A stretch of DNA of 64,000 nucleotides from Methylomonas lenta (GCF_001644015.1 NZ_LUUI01000101.1:16767-80766), one strand, 5' to 3'; positions 24,484 to 31,874 are shown, counted from the stretch's first letter. The notes: generated by a model from the sequence alone, not told the origin. Numbers and translations: made by a program.

Positions 24484-27400
24484 GTGAAGCCTCTATACGT
24501 TACCCCGCCTCAAGGTGCGACTGGTCGTGCGGATTTATTGCGGTTATTGGACGTGCATGCCAGAGAAAATCTAACCCTAGATCAGGATGGAGAACATTGG
24601 TTTGGCTATGTCAAACGGCCTGATAGAATTGAAGACCTAGCTATTGGGGATGTCTATTCTCTTTCAATCCCAATAGAAATAGATGTGATCGACAACAGCC
24701 ATAAACTGCCTTTGCAAATGCCGTTCGTCCACGTTATAGCCGAACGGCAAGCGCGCGAGACATTGAATGCACAGCAAAACTCTGCCCAACCAGCTGCGGA
24801 TTCTAACCCTATCACTGAAGACGACGCCAAGCCGTCTTCAGCGGTGAGGCTAGTCAATTACCAGGACCTGGTGCCCAAAGCCCGTCTGCTGCCCGCGCTC
24901 AAACATTATTTGACTAGCAACCGTAGCGCGGGTCTGGACGTACCCCGTTTGGTCAAACAAATTGCCGGGCAACAACTGCCGCGGCATTTACCGCGTCGCC
25001 AACTCAAAACCTGGCATCCGCAATGGGTGGTGGTTTTAGACTTTGCCAAACGGCTATGGCCTTATCGGCAAGATATGCACCAGTTGGCAGAACACCTGCT
25101 GCACGCTTGCGGCCAATCCGGCGTTTCCATCCGCATCATTAACCACGGACCGTTGCAGCACTGGACCGACTGGGTCGAAGAGCAGAGGACGGGCGGTGCG
25201 CTGCCCATCAAACACGCTTGGTGCATGCCGCCGGCGGGAACCCCGGTATTGCTGGTCAGTGACTTAGGCTTGCTGGAAGGCACTGATTCTCCCATTCACC
25301 AAGCCTGGCAAGGCTTTATCCGGCAATTGGGCAAAGCCCAAACCCGGCCACTGGCACTGCTGCCGCTGGGTGCGGAACAGCTCGACGGCGGTTTGCCCAA
25401 CAACCTGCCCTTGTTGCGTTGGAGCCCGGATGCGCGTATCCGCCCGGAACGGGCCCTGGGTAAAGGCCAAGCCAAACCCGAAGGTTTGCGTGATTTATTG
25501 GCGATGGCCGCTGTTACTCGTCGAGTCGATCCGCCGTTATTACGCGCCATGCGCAGGCTTAACCCCAAGGCACCGCTAAACGCCGGCTTGGAAGGCGCAT
25601 TTTGGTGTCATGCCGATGTCGAATCCGGCAGTGCCGCCAACATCCACCAAGATGCGCAAGCCAAATATCTGGCGTATTTTACCCAACAATTGGACAGTTA
25701 TCATCTCGCACTGGAGCAACTGCGTTACCGGCATCACGCCCATTTGCGCGCGGTGCTGAATCACGAGGAAACCTTATTGTGGAATGCCCACGCCAAACTG
25801 GACGGGGCGGAGGTATCGGCTGAGGCCAAACAGCGAATAACAAACGCTTACGCTTTCATGCACCAACTGGCCTCTACCTTGAGACAACCGGACGCTTTGC
25901 AAAAAGGCGGCGTCTGGTGGCAAGTGGCTCAGGACATCGTGCAACGCGCCGACGATCTGATGGGCGATCGCTACACCGATCTTTTCTCGCCATTGGTGGC
26001 AGCAATTACCGAAGTACGCGGTGACTTCGAACAGGTACCGGATTGGATTGATCCGGCTGAACTGAAAAGGCATATGCAGGGAGAAAAGGTACAGTGTTGG
26101 CTGGTACGAGACCCACTGAACGGCAATATTGCGTTACAACGCATACCGGCAACTCAAAATCAAAGCACCTTGGGCGAACCTTTAGCTATCGATGCTGGCG
26201 GCATCCGCATCGAAAGCCATGATAAAAACCAGTGGTACCCTGCACCGCAATTTGCAAACGCATTGTGCAGCCTAAATAAAGAAACCACCGTTAAGCTCAC
26301 CACTAGCACCGAAAGGCTAACTCTGGTGACTGTCAAACGACCGCGAGGGGCAGCTGCCTGGGGCTGCAATGAGTCGGGTCTTTGGGTAAGATCGCCGCTG
26401 CTATGTGGGCGATCATTCGAATGGAGCACCTGGCCGATCCCGATAGAAGCTTCACTACAAACGGTTTTGGCGAAAAATGGTCAATACCAACTGGTGGAGA
26501 ATCCGTTAACCAAGCAAGTTGATCCTCGTGACATTGATACCAGTTACATAATTTACGATTATGTGGAAAAATTCGCTTCCAGCGTTCGTTTCGTTCTGGA
26601 TGAATATGGTGTGCGAGCCGATCTGAATCTGAATCCCTCTGCTGGTGAACAAGTGCAAAGCATGCGCTGGATCGAGCCCGGTCATTTTATGATGGGTTCG
26701 CCGGACGATGAACCGGAACGTGGGGATGACGAAGGCCCTCAGCACGAAGTCACCATCAGTCGCGGCTTCTGGCTGGCCGACACCGCCTGCACCCAGGCCT
26801 TATGGCAAGCGTTGATGGATAACAATCCCTGCCGTTTTAAAGACGATCCCAATCAGCCGGTGGAAAGTGTCAGTTGGCATGACGTTCAAGAGTTTATACA
26901 GCGCCTGCAAAAATTGTTGCCGGGTTGTCAGGTGGATTTACCCAGCGAAGCGGAATGGGAATACGCATGCCGGGCCGGCACCAGCACGCCATTCAGCTTT
27001 GGCGCCAACATCACCCCGCAGCAAGTCAATTATGATGGTAGATACCCCTACGCCCACGGCGAAAAAGGTGAGTATCGCCAAAAAACCGTAGTGGTCAAAA
27101 GCCTGCCCGCCAATCCGTGGGGATTGTATGAGATGCACGGCAATGTTTATGAGTGGTGTAAGGACGACCACCGGACTTATGACCAGCAAGCGCAAGTCGA
27201 CCCGTTGGGGCTGCTAGCCGGTGACGCGGAGCCCCGCGTTATTCGCGGCGGGTCCTGGCTCGACGACGCCTGGTGGGCGCGTTCCGCCGACCGCGACGCC
27301 CGCCTGCCCGGCTTTGCCTGCAGCTACCTGGGCTTTCGTTTTTGCCTGAGGTCCATCCAGCCCGGTCAGGAAAAGGACAGCCCGGCGGGATCGCCGGGTC

Positions 27401-27501
27401 GGGCGAGCGGAGCGAGCCCGAATGCCATTCAAAAGGGGGGCAAGCCCAGCAAACCGGCTACAAAATCCAAGTCCGGCTCCAAGCCTAAACCCCGATCATG
27501 A
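24484..27501 (+). CDS. Degenerate vWA / FGE-sulfatase protein, DGR target 1
   Basis: The 1005 residues start with GTG at 24484, four bases after the MoxR stop. Residues about 175-300 look like a vWA-type Rossmann fold ('WVVVLDFAKRLWPYRQDM', 'TPVLLVSDLGLLEG'), but the metal-binding DxSxS is DFAKR, so it is degenerate. A long helical and unknown middle follows. The C-terminal FGE-sulfatase (C-type-lectin-like) domain runs from about 722 to 960: 'QSMRWIEPGHFMMGSPDDEP', 'FWLADTACTQALW', 'DLPSEAEWEYACRAG', 'WGLYEMHGNVYEWC', 'VIRGGSW', 'LGFRFCLRS'. Variable repeat VR1 encodes residues 917-956 on the ligand-binding face. The end is a basic low-complexity tail (KPSKPATKSKSGSKPKPRS). It is likely the diversified sensor of the system. 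Confidence 0.85.
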   Translation: MKPLYVTPPQGATGRADLLRLLDVHARENLTLDQDGEHWFGYVKRPDRIEDLAIGDVYSLSIPIEIDVIDNSHKLPLQMPFVHVIAERQARETLNAQQNSAQPAADSNPITEDDAKPSSAVRLVNYQDLVPKARLLPALKHYLTSNRSAGLDVPRLVKQIAGQQLPRHLPRRQLKTWHPQWVVVLDFAKRLWPYRQDMHQLAEHLLHACGQSGVSIRIINHGPLQHWTDWVEEQRTGGALPIKHAWCMPPAGTPVLLVSDLGLLEGTDSPIHQAWQGFIRQLGKAQTRPLALLPLGAEQLDGGLPNNLPLLRWSPDARIRPERALGKGQAKPEGLRDLLAMAAVTRRVDPPLLRAMRRLNPKAPLNAGLEGAFWCHADVESGSAANIHQDAQAKYLAYFTQQLDSYHLALEQLRYRHHAHLRAVLNHEETLLWNAHAKLDGAEVSAEAKQRITNAYAFMHQLASTLRQPDALQKGGVWWQVAQDIVQRADDLMGDRYTDLFSPLVAAITEVRGDFEQVPDWIDPAELKRHMQGEKVQCWLVRDPLNGNIALQRIPATQNQSTLGEPLAIDAGGIRIESHDKNQWYPAPQFANALCSLNKETTVKLTTSTERLTLVTVKRPRGAAAWGCNESGLWVRSPLLCGRSFEWSTWPIPIEASLQTVLAKNGQYQLVENPLTKQVDPRDIDTSYIIYDYVEKFASSVRFVLDEYGVRADLNLNPSAGEQVQSMRWIEPGHFMMGSPDDEPERGDDEGPQHEVTISRGFWLADTACTQALWQALMDNNPCRFKDDPNQPVESVSWHDVQEFIQRLQKLLPGCQVDLPSEAEWEYACRAGTSTPFSFGANITPQQVNYDGRYPYAHGEKGEYRQKTVVVKSLPANPWGLYEMHGNVYEWCKDDHRTYDQQAQVDPLGLLAGDAEPRVIRGGSWLDDAWWARSADRDARLPGFACSYLGFRFCLRSIQPGQEKDSPAGSPGRASGASPNAIQKGGKPSKPATKSKSGSKPKPRS
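27231..27350 (+). repeat. DGR variable repeat VR1
   Basis: This 120-base segment aligns without gaps to the template repeat at 29052-29171. It differs at 17 positions, and all 17 are adenines in the template; none of the 95 non-adenine positions differ. Changed codons include AAC to CTC, GAC, CGC, TGC, AGC and TAC, AGG to TGG (twice), CAG to CTG and AAT to TTT. The last 23 bases, starting ctgggctttcg, are invariant and correspond to the initiation-of-mutagenic-homing region. Confidence 0.97.
27381..27398 (+). promoter_or_regulatory. GC-rich hairpin downstream of VR1
   Basis: cccggcg-ggat-cgccggg forms a 7-bp perfect stem with a 4-base loop 31 bases after VR1. DGR targets often carry a small GC-rich hairpin or cruciform just after the variable repeat that helps target recognition. 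The same hairpin follows VR2 but not the template repeat. Confidence 0.65.
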
Positions 27502-28010
27502 CCCTGCATTTTTTCGCCATTTCCGCGCAGTCACCGCAACCGGCCCAGGACGAGTTCAATCGTTTTTGTCTGGCGCACCGGGTGGTGAATATCGAACGCC
27601 AATTCGTCGCTGACGGTGCGAATGCTTATTGGGCGCTCTGCGTCACGCTTGCCGTCGCCGATGCGTCATTGCCGGATGCGCTGAAAGCCCCGGATTCCAG
27701 GGCCAAATCAAATGCCGGCGGCAGCCGGGTGGACTACAAAACGGTACTCAACGAGCAGGATTTTGCCCTGTATGCCGCATTGCGTAATTGGCGAAAAAGC
27801 GTGGCAGAGGCCGAAGGGGTGCCGGTTTATGCTGTGTTTACCAACGAACAATTGGCCGAAATCGTCAGGCGTCGGGTGGATAGCCTGACCGTGCTGGGCG
27901 CTATCGATGGCGTTGGATCCTCTCGGGTGCAGCGCTATGGCCTAACGCTGTTGACCCATTTTCAGACCGCCCTGGCCGAGAATTGCAGTGAGGGCAACGA
28001 TGAAACGTGA
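27498..28010 (+). CDS. HRDC-domain DGR accessory protein
   Basis: The 170 residues overlap the end of target 1 by four bases. The C-terminal part (about 90-165) is an HRDC domain: 'DFALYAALRNWRKSVAEAEG', 'PVYAVFTNEQLAEIVRRRV', 'LGAIDGVGSSRVQRYG'. The N-terminal half ('FFAISAQSPQPAQDEFNRF', 'NIERQFVADGANAYWALCV') resembles a conserved region that precedes HRDC in these accessory proteins. HRDC domains bind nucleic acids in RecQ and RNase D. In some DGR lineages an HRDC protein takes the place of the usual Avd accessory protein, and no Avd gene is seen here. It overlaps the reverse transcriptase gene downstream. Confidence 0.85.
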   Translation: MTLHFFAISAQSPQPAQDEFNRFCLAHRVVNIERQFVADGANAYWALCVTLAVADASLPDALKAPDSRAKSNAGGSRVDYKTVLNEQDFALYAALRNWRKSVAEAEGVPVYAVFTNEQLAEIVRRRVDSLTVLGAIDGVGSSRVQRYGLTLLTHFQTALAENCSEGNDET

Positions 28011-29040
28011 TTCCATTCGCCTGGAGCAGATTGCCGACCGCGAGAATTTGCTACGCGCAACCTGGAAAGCCGCACAAGGCAAGCAGCATAGGCCGGCTGT
28101 CGCGCGATTTTTGCATGATCTGGAAGGGCGTCTCAACCAGTTGGCCAATGCGATTCTGCAGGAACATGCGCCGCTTGGCCGTTGCCGTCGTTTTGTCATC
28201 CATGATCCCAAACGACGAGAGATTACCGCAGCCTGCTTCGCGGACCGGGTATTGCATCACGCCATTATGAACTTAGCCGAACCGCGGTTTGAACGTATGT
28301 TGGTCGAAAGCAGTTTCGCTTGTCGCCCCGGCAAAGGGGTGCATGCCGCCATAATAGCGGTGCAGAATAATTTGCGGCGCTATCCCTGGCTGGTTCAGGT
28401 GGATATTCAAAGTTATTTTCTAGCCATTGACCACGCCATACTGAACAAATTGTTGGCAACGCGCTTTAAAGGCACAGCTTTTTTACACTTACTGGAGCGG
28501 ATTATTGCCGTTGGTGATTCATCATCCAGCGGTTGTGGCTTACCCATCGGCTCGTTAACCTCGCAACATTTTGCCAATGCCTATCTCGATAGTGCGGATC
28601 GTTTTTTATTGAACCACTCAGCGGTTTGCGCCCATGTTCGCTATATGGACGACATCGTCTGGTGGTGCCGATCGCGTCAAGCAGCAACCGAGACCTTGAA
28701 TTGCCTTAGAGACTTTCTGTGGCAATCGCGTAAGCTGACGGTGAAATCCACCGTGCAAATCCGCCAGAGTCGGCAAGGTCTTTGCTTTTGCGGATTTCGT
28801 GTCCGGCAAGGTGTCGTATTGCCCAGTTCGCGTAAACTCTCGCGCTATCGAGCCGGCTTAAAACGGATCAATACGGCGAGGGTCAATGCCGCGGTCAGCG
28901 AACAACAGGCGCAACGGGCATGCGACAATCTAATTGCTACACTGAACGGCACCCAAAGCTTGAGGTTCAGGCAGCGCTTATTAGCCAATGACGATACGGC
29001 GATGGACCTTTATACTAGCGACTCAGGATGCAGGTCATGA
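28000..29040 (+). CDS. DGR reverse transcriptase
   Basis: I start at the ATG at 28000 ('gtgagggcaacg' before it), overlapping the HRDC gene by 11 bases; the 346-residue length is normal for DGR enzymes. RT motifs: 'LVQVDIQSYFLAIDH' (motif 3), 'GLPIGSLTSQHFANAYLD' (motif 4, with the DGR-type IGxxxSQ), 'RYMDDIVWWC' (catalytic YxDD) and 'CGFRVRQGVVLPS'. There is no maturase or endonuclease domain, unlike group II intron enzymes. It copies template RNA with errors at adenines, and the cDNA replaces the variable repeat. The template repeat begins 12 bases after its stop. Confidence 0.96.
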   Translation: MKRDSIRLEQIADRENLLRATWKAAQGKQHRPAVARFLHDLEGRLNQLANAILQEHAPLGRCRRFVIHDPKRREITAACFADRVLHHAIMNLAEPRFERMLVESSFACRPGKGVHAAIIAVQNNLRRYPWLVQVDIQSYFLAIDHAILNKLLATRFKGTAFLHLLERIIAVGDSSSSGCGLPIGSLTSQHFANAYLDSADRFLLNHSAVCAHVRYMDDIVWWCRSRQAATETLNCLRDFLWQSRKLTVKSTVQIRQSRQGLCFCGFRVRQGVVLPSSRKLSRYRAGLKRINTARVNAAVSEQQAQRACDNLIATLNGTQSLRFRQRLLANDDTAMDLYTSDSGCRS

Positions 29041-29051
29041 TTGCAAAAAAA

Positions 29052-29171
29052 GCCCCGCGTTATTCGCGGCGGGTCCTGGAACAACAACGCCAGGAGGGCG
29101 CGTTCCGCCAACCGCAACGCCAACCAGCCCGGCAATGCCAACAACAACCTGGGCTTTCGTTTTTGCCTGAG
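29052..29171 (+). repeat. DGR template repeat (TR)
   Basis: This 120-base segment directly after the RT gene is the parent of VR1 and VR2. It is rich in AAC codons (9 AAC, 1 AAT, 2 AGG, 1 CAG when read in the target frame), giving 23 adenines at mutable codons. No single-base or multiple-base change at these adenines can create a stop codon. After position 29171 the TR diverges from both VRs (ctcgatgag against gtccatccag), marking the TR-type and VR-type homing ends. A run of seven adenines at 29045-29051 precedes it. Confidence 0.97.
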
Positions 29172-29291
29172 CTCGATGAGCAATGCGTTGTGGAGTCAAC
29201 GCGCATCATGGACCAGACCTCGCGTCCCGTTCGATTGGGGCAGTTCCCGGTCGACAAACCTCAAGGCACCCGGTGTGTGGGTAGGCTGATT

Positions 29292-29337
29292 GGCAGTAGC
29301 CATCAGGCCGAAAGCTCTCCGGGCTGCCGACTTTTTT
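29292..29337 (+). terminator. Candidate terminator of the TR transcript
   Basis: ggcag (29292-29296) can pair with ctgcc (29324-29328), with a bulged extension, and six Ts follow at 29332-29337. It would end an RT-TR transcript 160 bases after the template and before target 2. The stem is short with a large loop, so the call is tentative. Confidence 0.35.
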
Positions 29338-29362
29338 CTTATGCCGAATGAGTTCATAGCTG

Positions 29363-31078
29363 ATGAACGTTGATCCCCGTTTTCCCAACCCATTCCCGCC
29401 TCCCTTTGCCAGTAGCTGGGGCGATGATGCGTTTGGACTTTGGACCGAGATTAGACTAGAGACGGCTGGCGGCGAGCCCGTGGTGCAAAGCCTGCGTTGG
29501 ATCGAGCCCGGCACTTTCTGGATGGGCTCTCCGGACGATGAACCGGAACGAAGGGATGACGAAGGCCCACAGCACCAGGTAACCCTCAGCAAAGGCTTCT
29601 GGCTGGCCGACACCGCCTGCACCCAGGCCTTATGGCAGGCTGTAATGGACGCTAACCCTAGCAGTTTTAAAAACGATCCCAATCAACCTGTGGAAACGGT
29701 CAATTGGCATCAGGTTCAAGAATTTATACAGCGCCTGCAAAAATTGCTGCCGAGCTGTCAGGTTGATTTACCCAGCGAAGCGGAATGGGAATATGCCTGC
29801 AGGGCCGGCACCGACACGCCCTTCAGTTTCGGCGCCAACATTAGCCCGCAGCAGGTCAATTATGACGGTAACCATCCCTACGCCGGCGGCGAAAAAGGCG
29901 AGTATCGGGAAAAAACCTTACCGGTCAAAAGCCTGCCCGCTAATCCGTGGGGATTATATGAAATGCACGATAATGTCTGGGAGTGGTGTAAGGATGGCCA
30001 ACGGACTTATGACCAGCATGCGCAAGTCGATCCAATGGGATCGCTGACCGGCGACGAAGGGCCCCGCGTTATTCGCGGCGGGTCCTGGTACGACCGCGCC
30101 AGGTGGGCGCGTTCCGCCCTCCGCTTCGCCTACCGGCCCGGCTTTGCCGGCGACTTCCTGGGCTTTCGTTTTTGCCTGAGGTCCATCCAGCCCGGTCAGG
30201 AACCGGACAGCCCGGCGGGATCGCCGGGCCGGGTGAGCGGAGCGAGCCCGGAAGCCGATCAGCGCGCTACATTATTTGATAATCCCGACACGGTTACCAC
30301 AACCGGTCAACAAGGCGATCGTATACAGAAGATATTATCCGATGCAGGCTTAGGTTCTCGTCGTGAGATCGAAGACTGGATCAGAGAAGGCAGGATCATC
30401 GTCAATGGTCAACCGGCGCAGTTGGGAGACCATTGTCTTGCCACTGATCGGGTTGAAATTGATGGTAAGTTATTTGACCTTACTAAAATTGACAGCTCGA
30501 CTCGGGTGATCATGTACTACAAGTCTGCTGGAGAAATAGTTAGCCGTATGGACCCAGAAGAACGCGAGCTTGTTTTTGATAATTTGCCACAGCTTTTACA
30601 TGCACGTTGGGTCGCTGTAGGCCATATGGAAGTTGATACAGAAGGGCTGCTACTGTTCACCACTAACGGCAAGTTAGCCGACCGTCTAATGAGAATATCT
30701 CAGCTGAATGAACAAAAATATGCGGTGCGTGTGCTCGGTCAAGTCGATGAAACTATGATTAAACGACTTCAAAGCGGAATTGTGTTGGAAGATGGTTTGG
30801 CTCAATTTGACACAATTCAGCGTAAAACAGACAAAGCGGAAACCAGTGCTAATCAATGGTTTTATGTCACATTAAAAAATTATCGAAACAAAGTCGTGCA
30901 ACGTCTTTTCAAATCACAAGGAATTACAGTCAATAGGCTGATCAGAATCAGGCTTGGGAATTTGGAGCTTCCAAAAGAGATGAAAACACGCACATATATT
31001 CAACTTTCAGCTGATCAAGTGGCTGACTTAATGGAATCAGTTGGATTACAGGGAACTGAAAGCGATAATTTTAATTGA
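29363..31078 (+). CDS. FGE-sulfatase domain fused to degenerate RluB-like pseudouridine synthase, DGR target 2
   Basis: The 571 residues have an N-terminal 'SSWGDDAFGLWTEIRLE' segment, an FGE-sulfatase domain (about 40-300, nearly a copy of the one in target 1), with VR2 at about 234-273, a short linker, an S4 RNA-binding domain (about 318-378: 'RIQKILSDAGLGSRREIEDW') and an RsuA/RluB-type pseudouridine synthase domain (about 385-560). The catalytic GRLD is GHME (VGHMEVDTEGLLLF); in addition KP reads KS and the 'GRNREVRR' region reads YRNKVVQR. Normal family enzymes make pseudouridine in ribosomal RNA; this one has probably lost catalysis but may still bind RNA. The fusion is continuous in one frame. 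I know no precedent for this pair of domains. Confidence 0.88.
   Translation: MNVDPRFPNPFPPPFASSWGDDAFGLWTEIRLETAGGEPVVQSLRWIEPGTFWMGSPDDEPERRDDEGPQHQVTLSKGFWLADTACTQALWQAVMDANPSSFKNDPNQPVETVNWHQVQEFIQRLQKLLPSCQVDLPSEAEWEYACRAGTDTPFSFGANISPQQVNYDGNHPYAGGEKGEYREKTLPVKSLPANPWGLYEMHDNVWEWCKDGQRTYDQHAQVDPMGSLTGDEGPRVIRGGSWYDRARWARSALRFAYRPGFAGDFLGFRFCLRSIQPGQEPDSPAGSPGRVSGASPEADQRATLFDNPDTVTTTGQQGDRIQKILSDAGLGSRREIEDWIREGRIIVNGQPAQLGDHCLATDRVEIDGKLFDLTKIDSSTRVIMYYKSAGEIVSRMDPEERELVFDNLPQLLHARWVAVGHMEVDTEGLLLFTTNGKLADRLMRISQLNEQKYAVRVLGQVDETMIKRLQSGIVLEDGLAQFDTIQRKTDKAETSANQWFYVTLKNYRNKVVQRLFKSQGITVNRLIRIRLGNLELPKEMKTRTYIQLSADQVADLMESVGLQGTESDNFN
30061..30180 (+). repeat. DGR variable repeat VR2
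   Basis: This aligns without gaps to the template repeat with 18 differences, again all at template adenines. Changed codons include AAC to TAC, GAC, CGC, CTC, TTC and GGC, AGG to TGG (once; the other AGG is kept), CAG to CGG and AAT to TTT. VR1 and VR2 differ from each other at many of these codons, so they were diversified separately. Confidence 0.97.
30211..30228 (+). promoter_or_regulatory. GC-rich hairpin downstream of VR2
   Basis: Identical to the hairpin after VR1 (7-bp stem, loop ggat), 31 bases beyond the variable repeat. Its conservation in both targets and absence at the template supports a role in DGR target choice. Confidence 0.65.
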
Positions 31079-31251
31079 ACGGTCGAAACTGGTTGTCAGG
31101 TTTTTTGTGTTTGACTGCCATTTGAAGTTAAACATTGGGTGATAGCTTGAGGTGGAAATTATCATTTCAAGCATTGTCCCACACCACCTTGACCAACGTA
31201 CCAGCGGTGGCGCGCGTTTCAATATCTAAAAGCCCTCCAGATGCAGCCCCG

Positions 31252-31707
31252 TCAGGCTTCGAATCCGACCTCGCGGGAGGAAAGACCCGATTCGTCGCCA
31301 TAGATTAACGATAAACCGACCGGATTTGGCTTATCGATTCGACTTGCTGAATAGGCATCCAACAGTGGCGTGATATGGCGGACCGAGCTAGGCGTGGTAT
31401 AAACAAAATAGCACTCGCCATCATCAGCCCAGCAACCAAACATCGCCATGCCCACAGGTCCGTTTCGCCCTATATAGGCGGCCCGGAATGCGCCCAACAG
31501 CAGGTTCATTTCGCCGGATTCGTATTCCTGGCGCGAGAGTCTAATGCGGTGCCAACCCATGGTTATGGCCATCGGATACCTGCTGTCACTAAAACCTCCT
31601 GAATTTATCGGCCTAACGCCGGTTGCGCCAGTGATCAGCGCGACAGCGGTCATACTGACGCGGTGGATGAATCTTACCATCTGCATGCTGTTCAAACCAA
31701 AAGCCAT
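31252..31707 (-). CDS. Conserved-looking protein of unknown function at the ICE cargo edge
   Basis: The 151 residues contain a hydrophobic N-terminus (VSMTAVALITGATG) and a soluble body: 'MGWHRIRLSRQEYESGEMNL', 'GRNGPVGMAMFGCW', 'YFVYTTPSSVRHITPLLDAY', 'SLIYGDESGL'. I have a general memory of similar small proteins in ICEs but cannot name the family. An internal ATG at residue 8 is an alternative start. It is on the minus strand, between cargo 1 and the next transfer block. Confidence 0.6.
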   Translation of the reverse strand: MAFGLNSMQMVRFIHRVSMTAVALITGATGVRPINSGGFSDSRYPMAITMGWHRIRLSRQEYESGEMNLLLGAFRAAYIGRNGPVGMAMFGCWADDGECYFVYTTPSSVRHITPLLDAYSASRIDKPNPVGLSLIYGDESGLSSREVGFEA

Positions 31708-31874
31708 CTCAATACTTGCCGGTCTTGTTCAAATACAGCCATCTGTTTCAATCCCACACAGCAACTACACGCTGCCGTTAATAAAACCCTGAACCTCTGA
31801 AACAGGGTATTGGATTGGTTTTGAATCGCACCTGCTCAAGAATGCTAGCGTTTAAAAGCACGGAGTCATCAACC

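Larger units (their letters stand above)
26651..27420. repeat. Long direct repeat, copy 1 (FGE domain of target 1)
   Basis: This FGE-coding segment pairs with 29481-30250 at a constant offset of 2830 bases, with no indel at the three points checked (repeat start, VR start and downstream hairpin). The copies are highly similar, encoding the same residues at most positions. The repeat ends about 70 bases after the variable repeats. Confidence 0.85.
29481..30250. repeat. Long direct repeat, copy 2 (FGE domain of target 2)
   Basis: Partner of 26651-27420. The two copies flank the HRDC gene, RT gene and template repeat, so homologous recombination between them could remove that 2.8-kb cassette and fuse target 1's front to target 2's end. 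Confidence 0.85.

Noticed and set aside
28000-29040. Group II intron or retron reverse transcriptase
   Set aside because: The enzyme is short, has no maturase or endonuclease part, has the DGR-type motif 4, and a true TR/VR pair is present. No intron domains V/VI or msr/msd structure seen.
29028-29351. Open frames across the template repeat, including one in the VR frame
   Set aside because: They exist because the TR is a copy of coding sequence with no stops. They lack a proper start and ribosome binding site, and the TR functions as RNA template.
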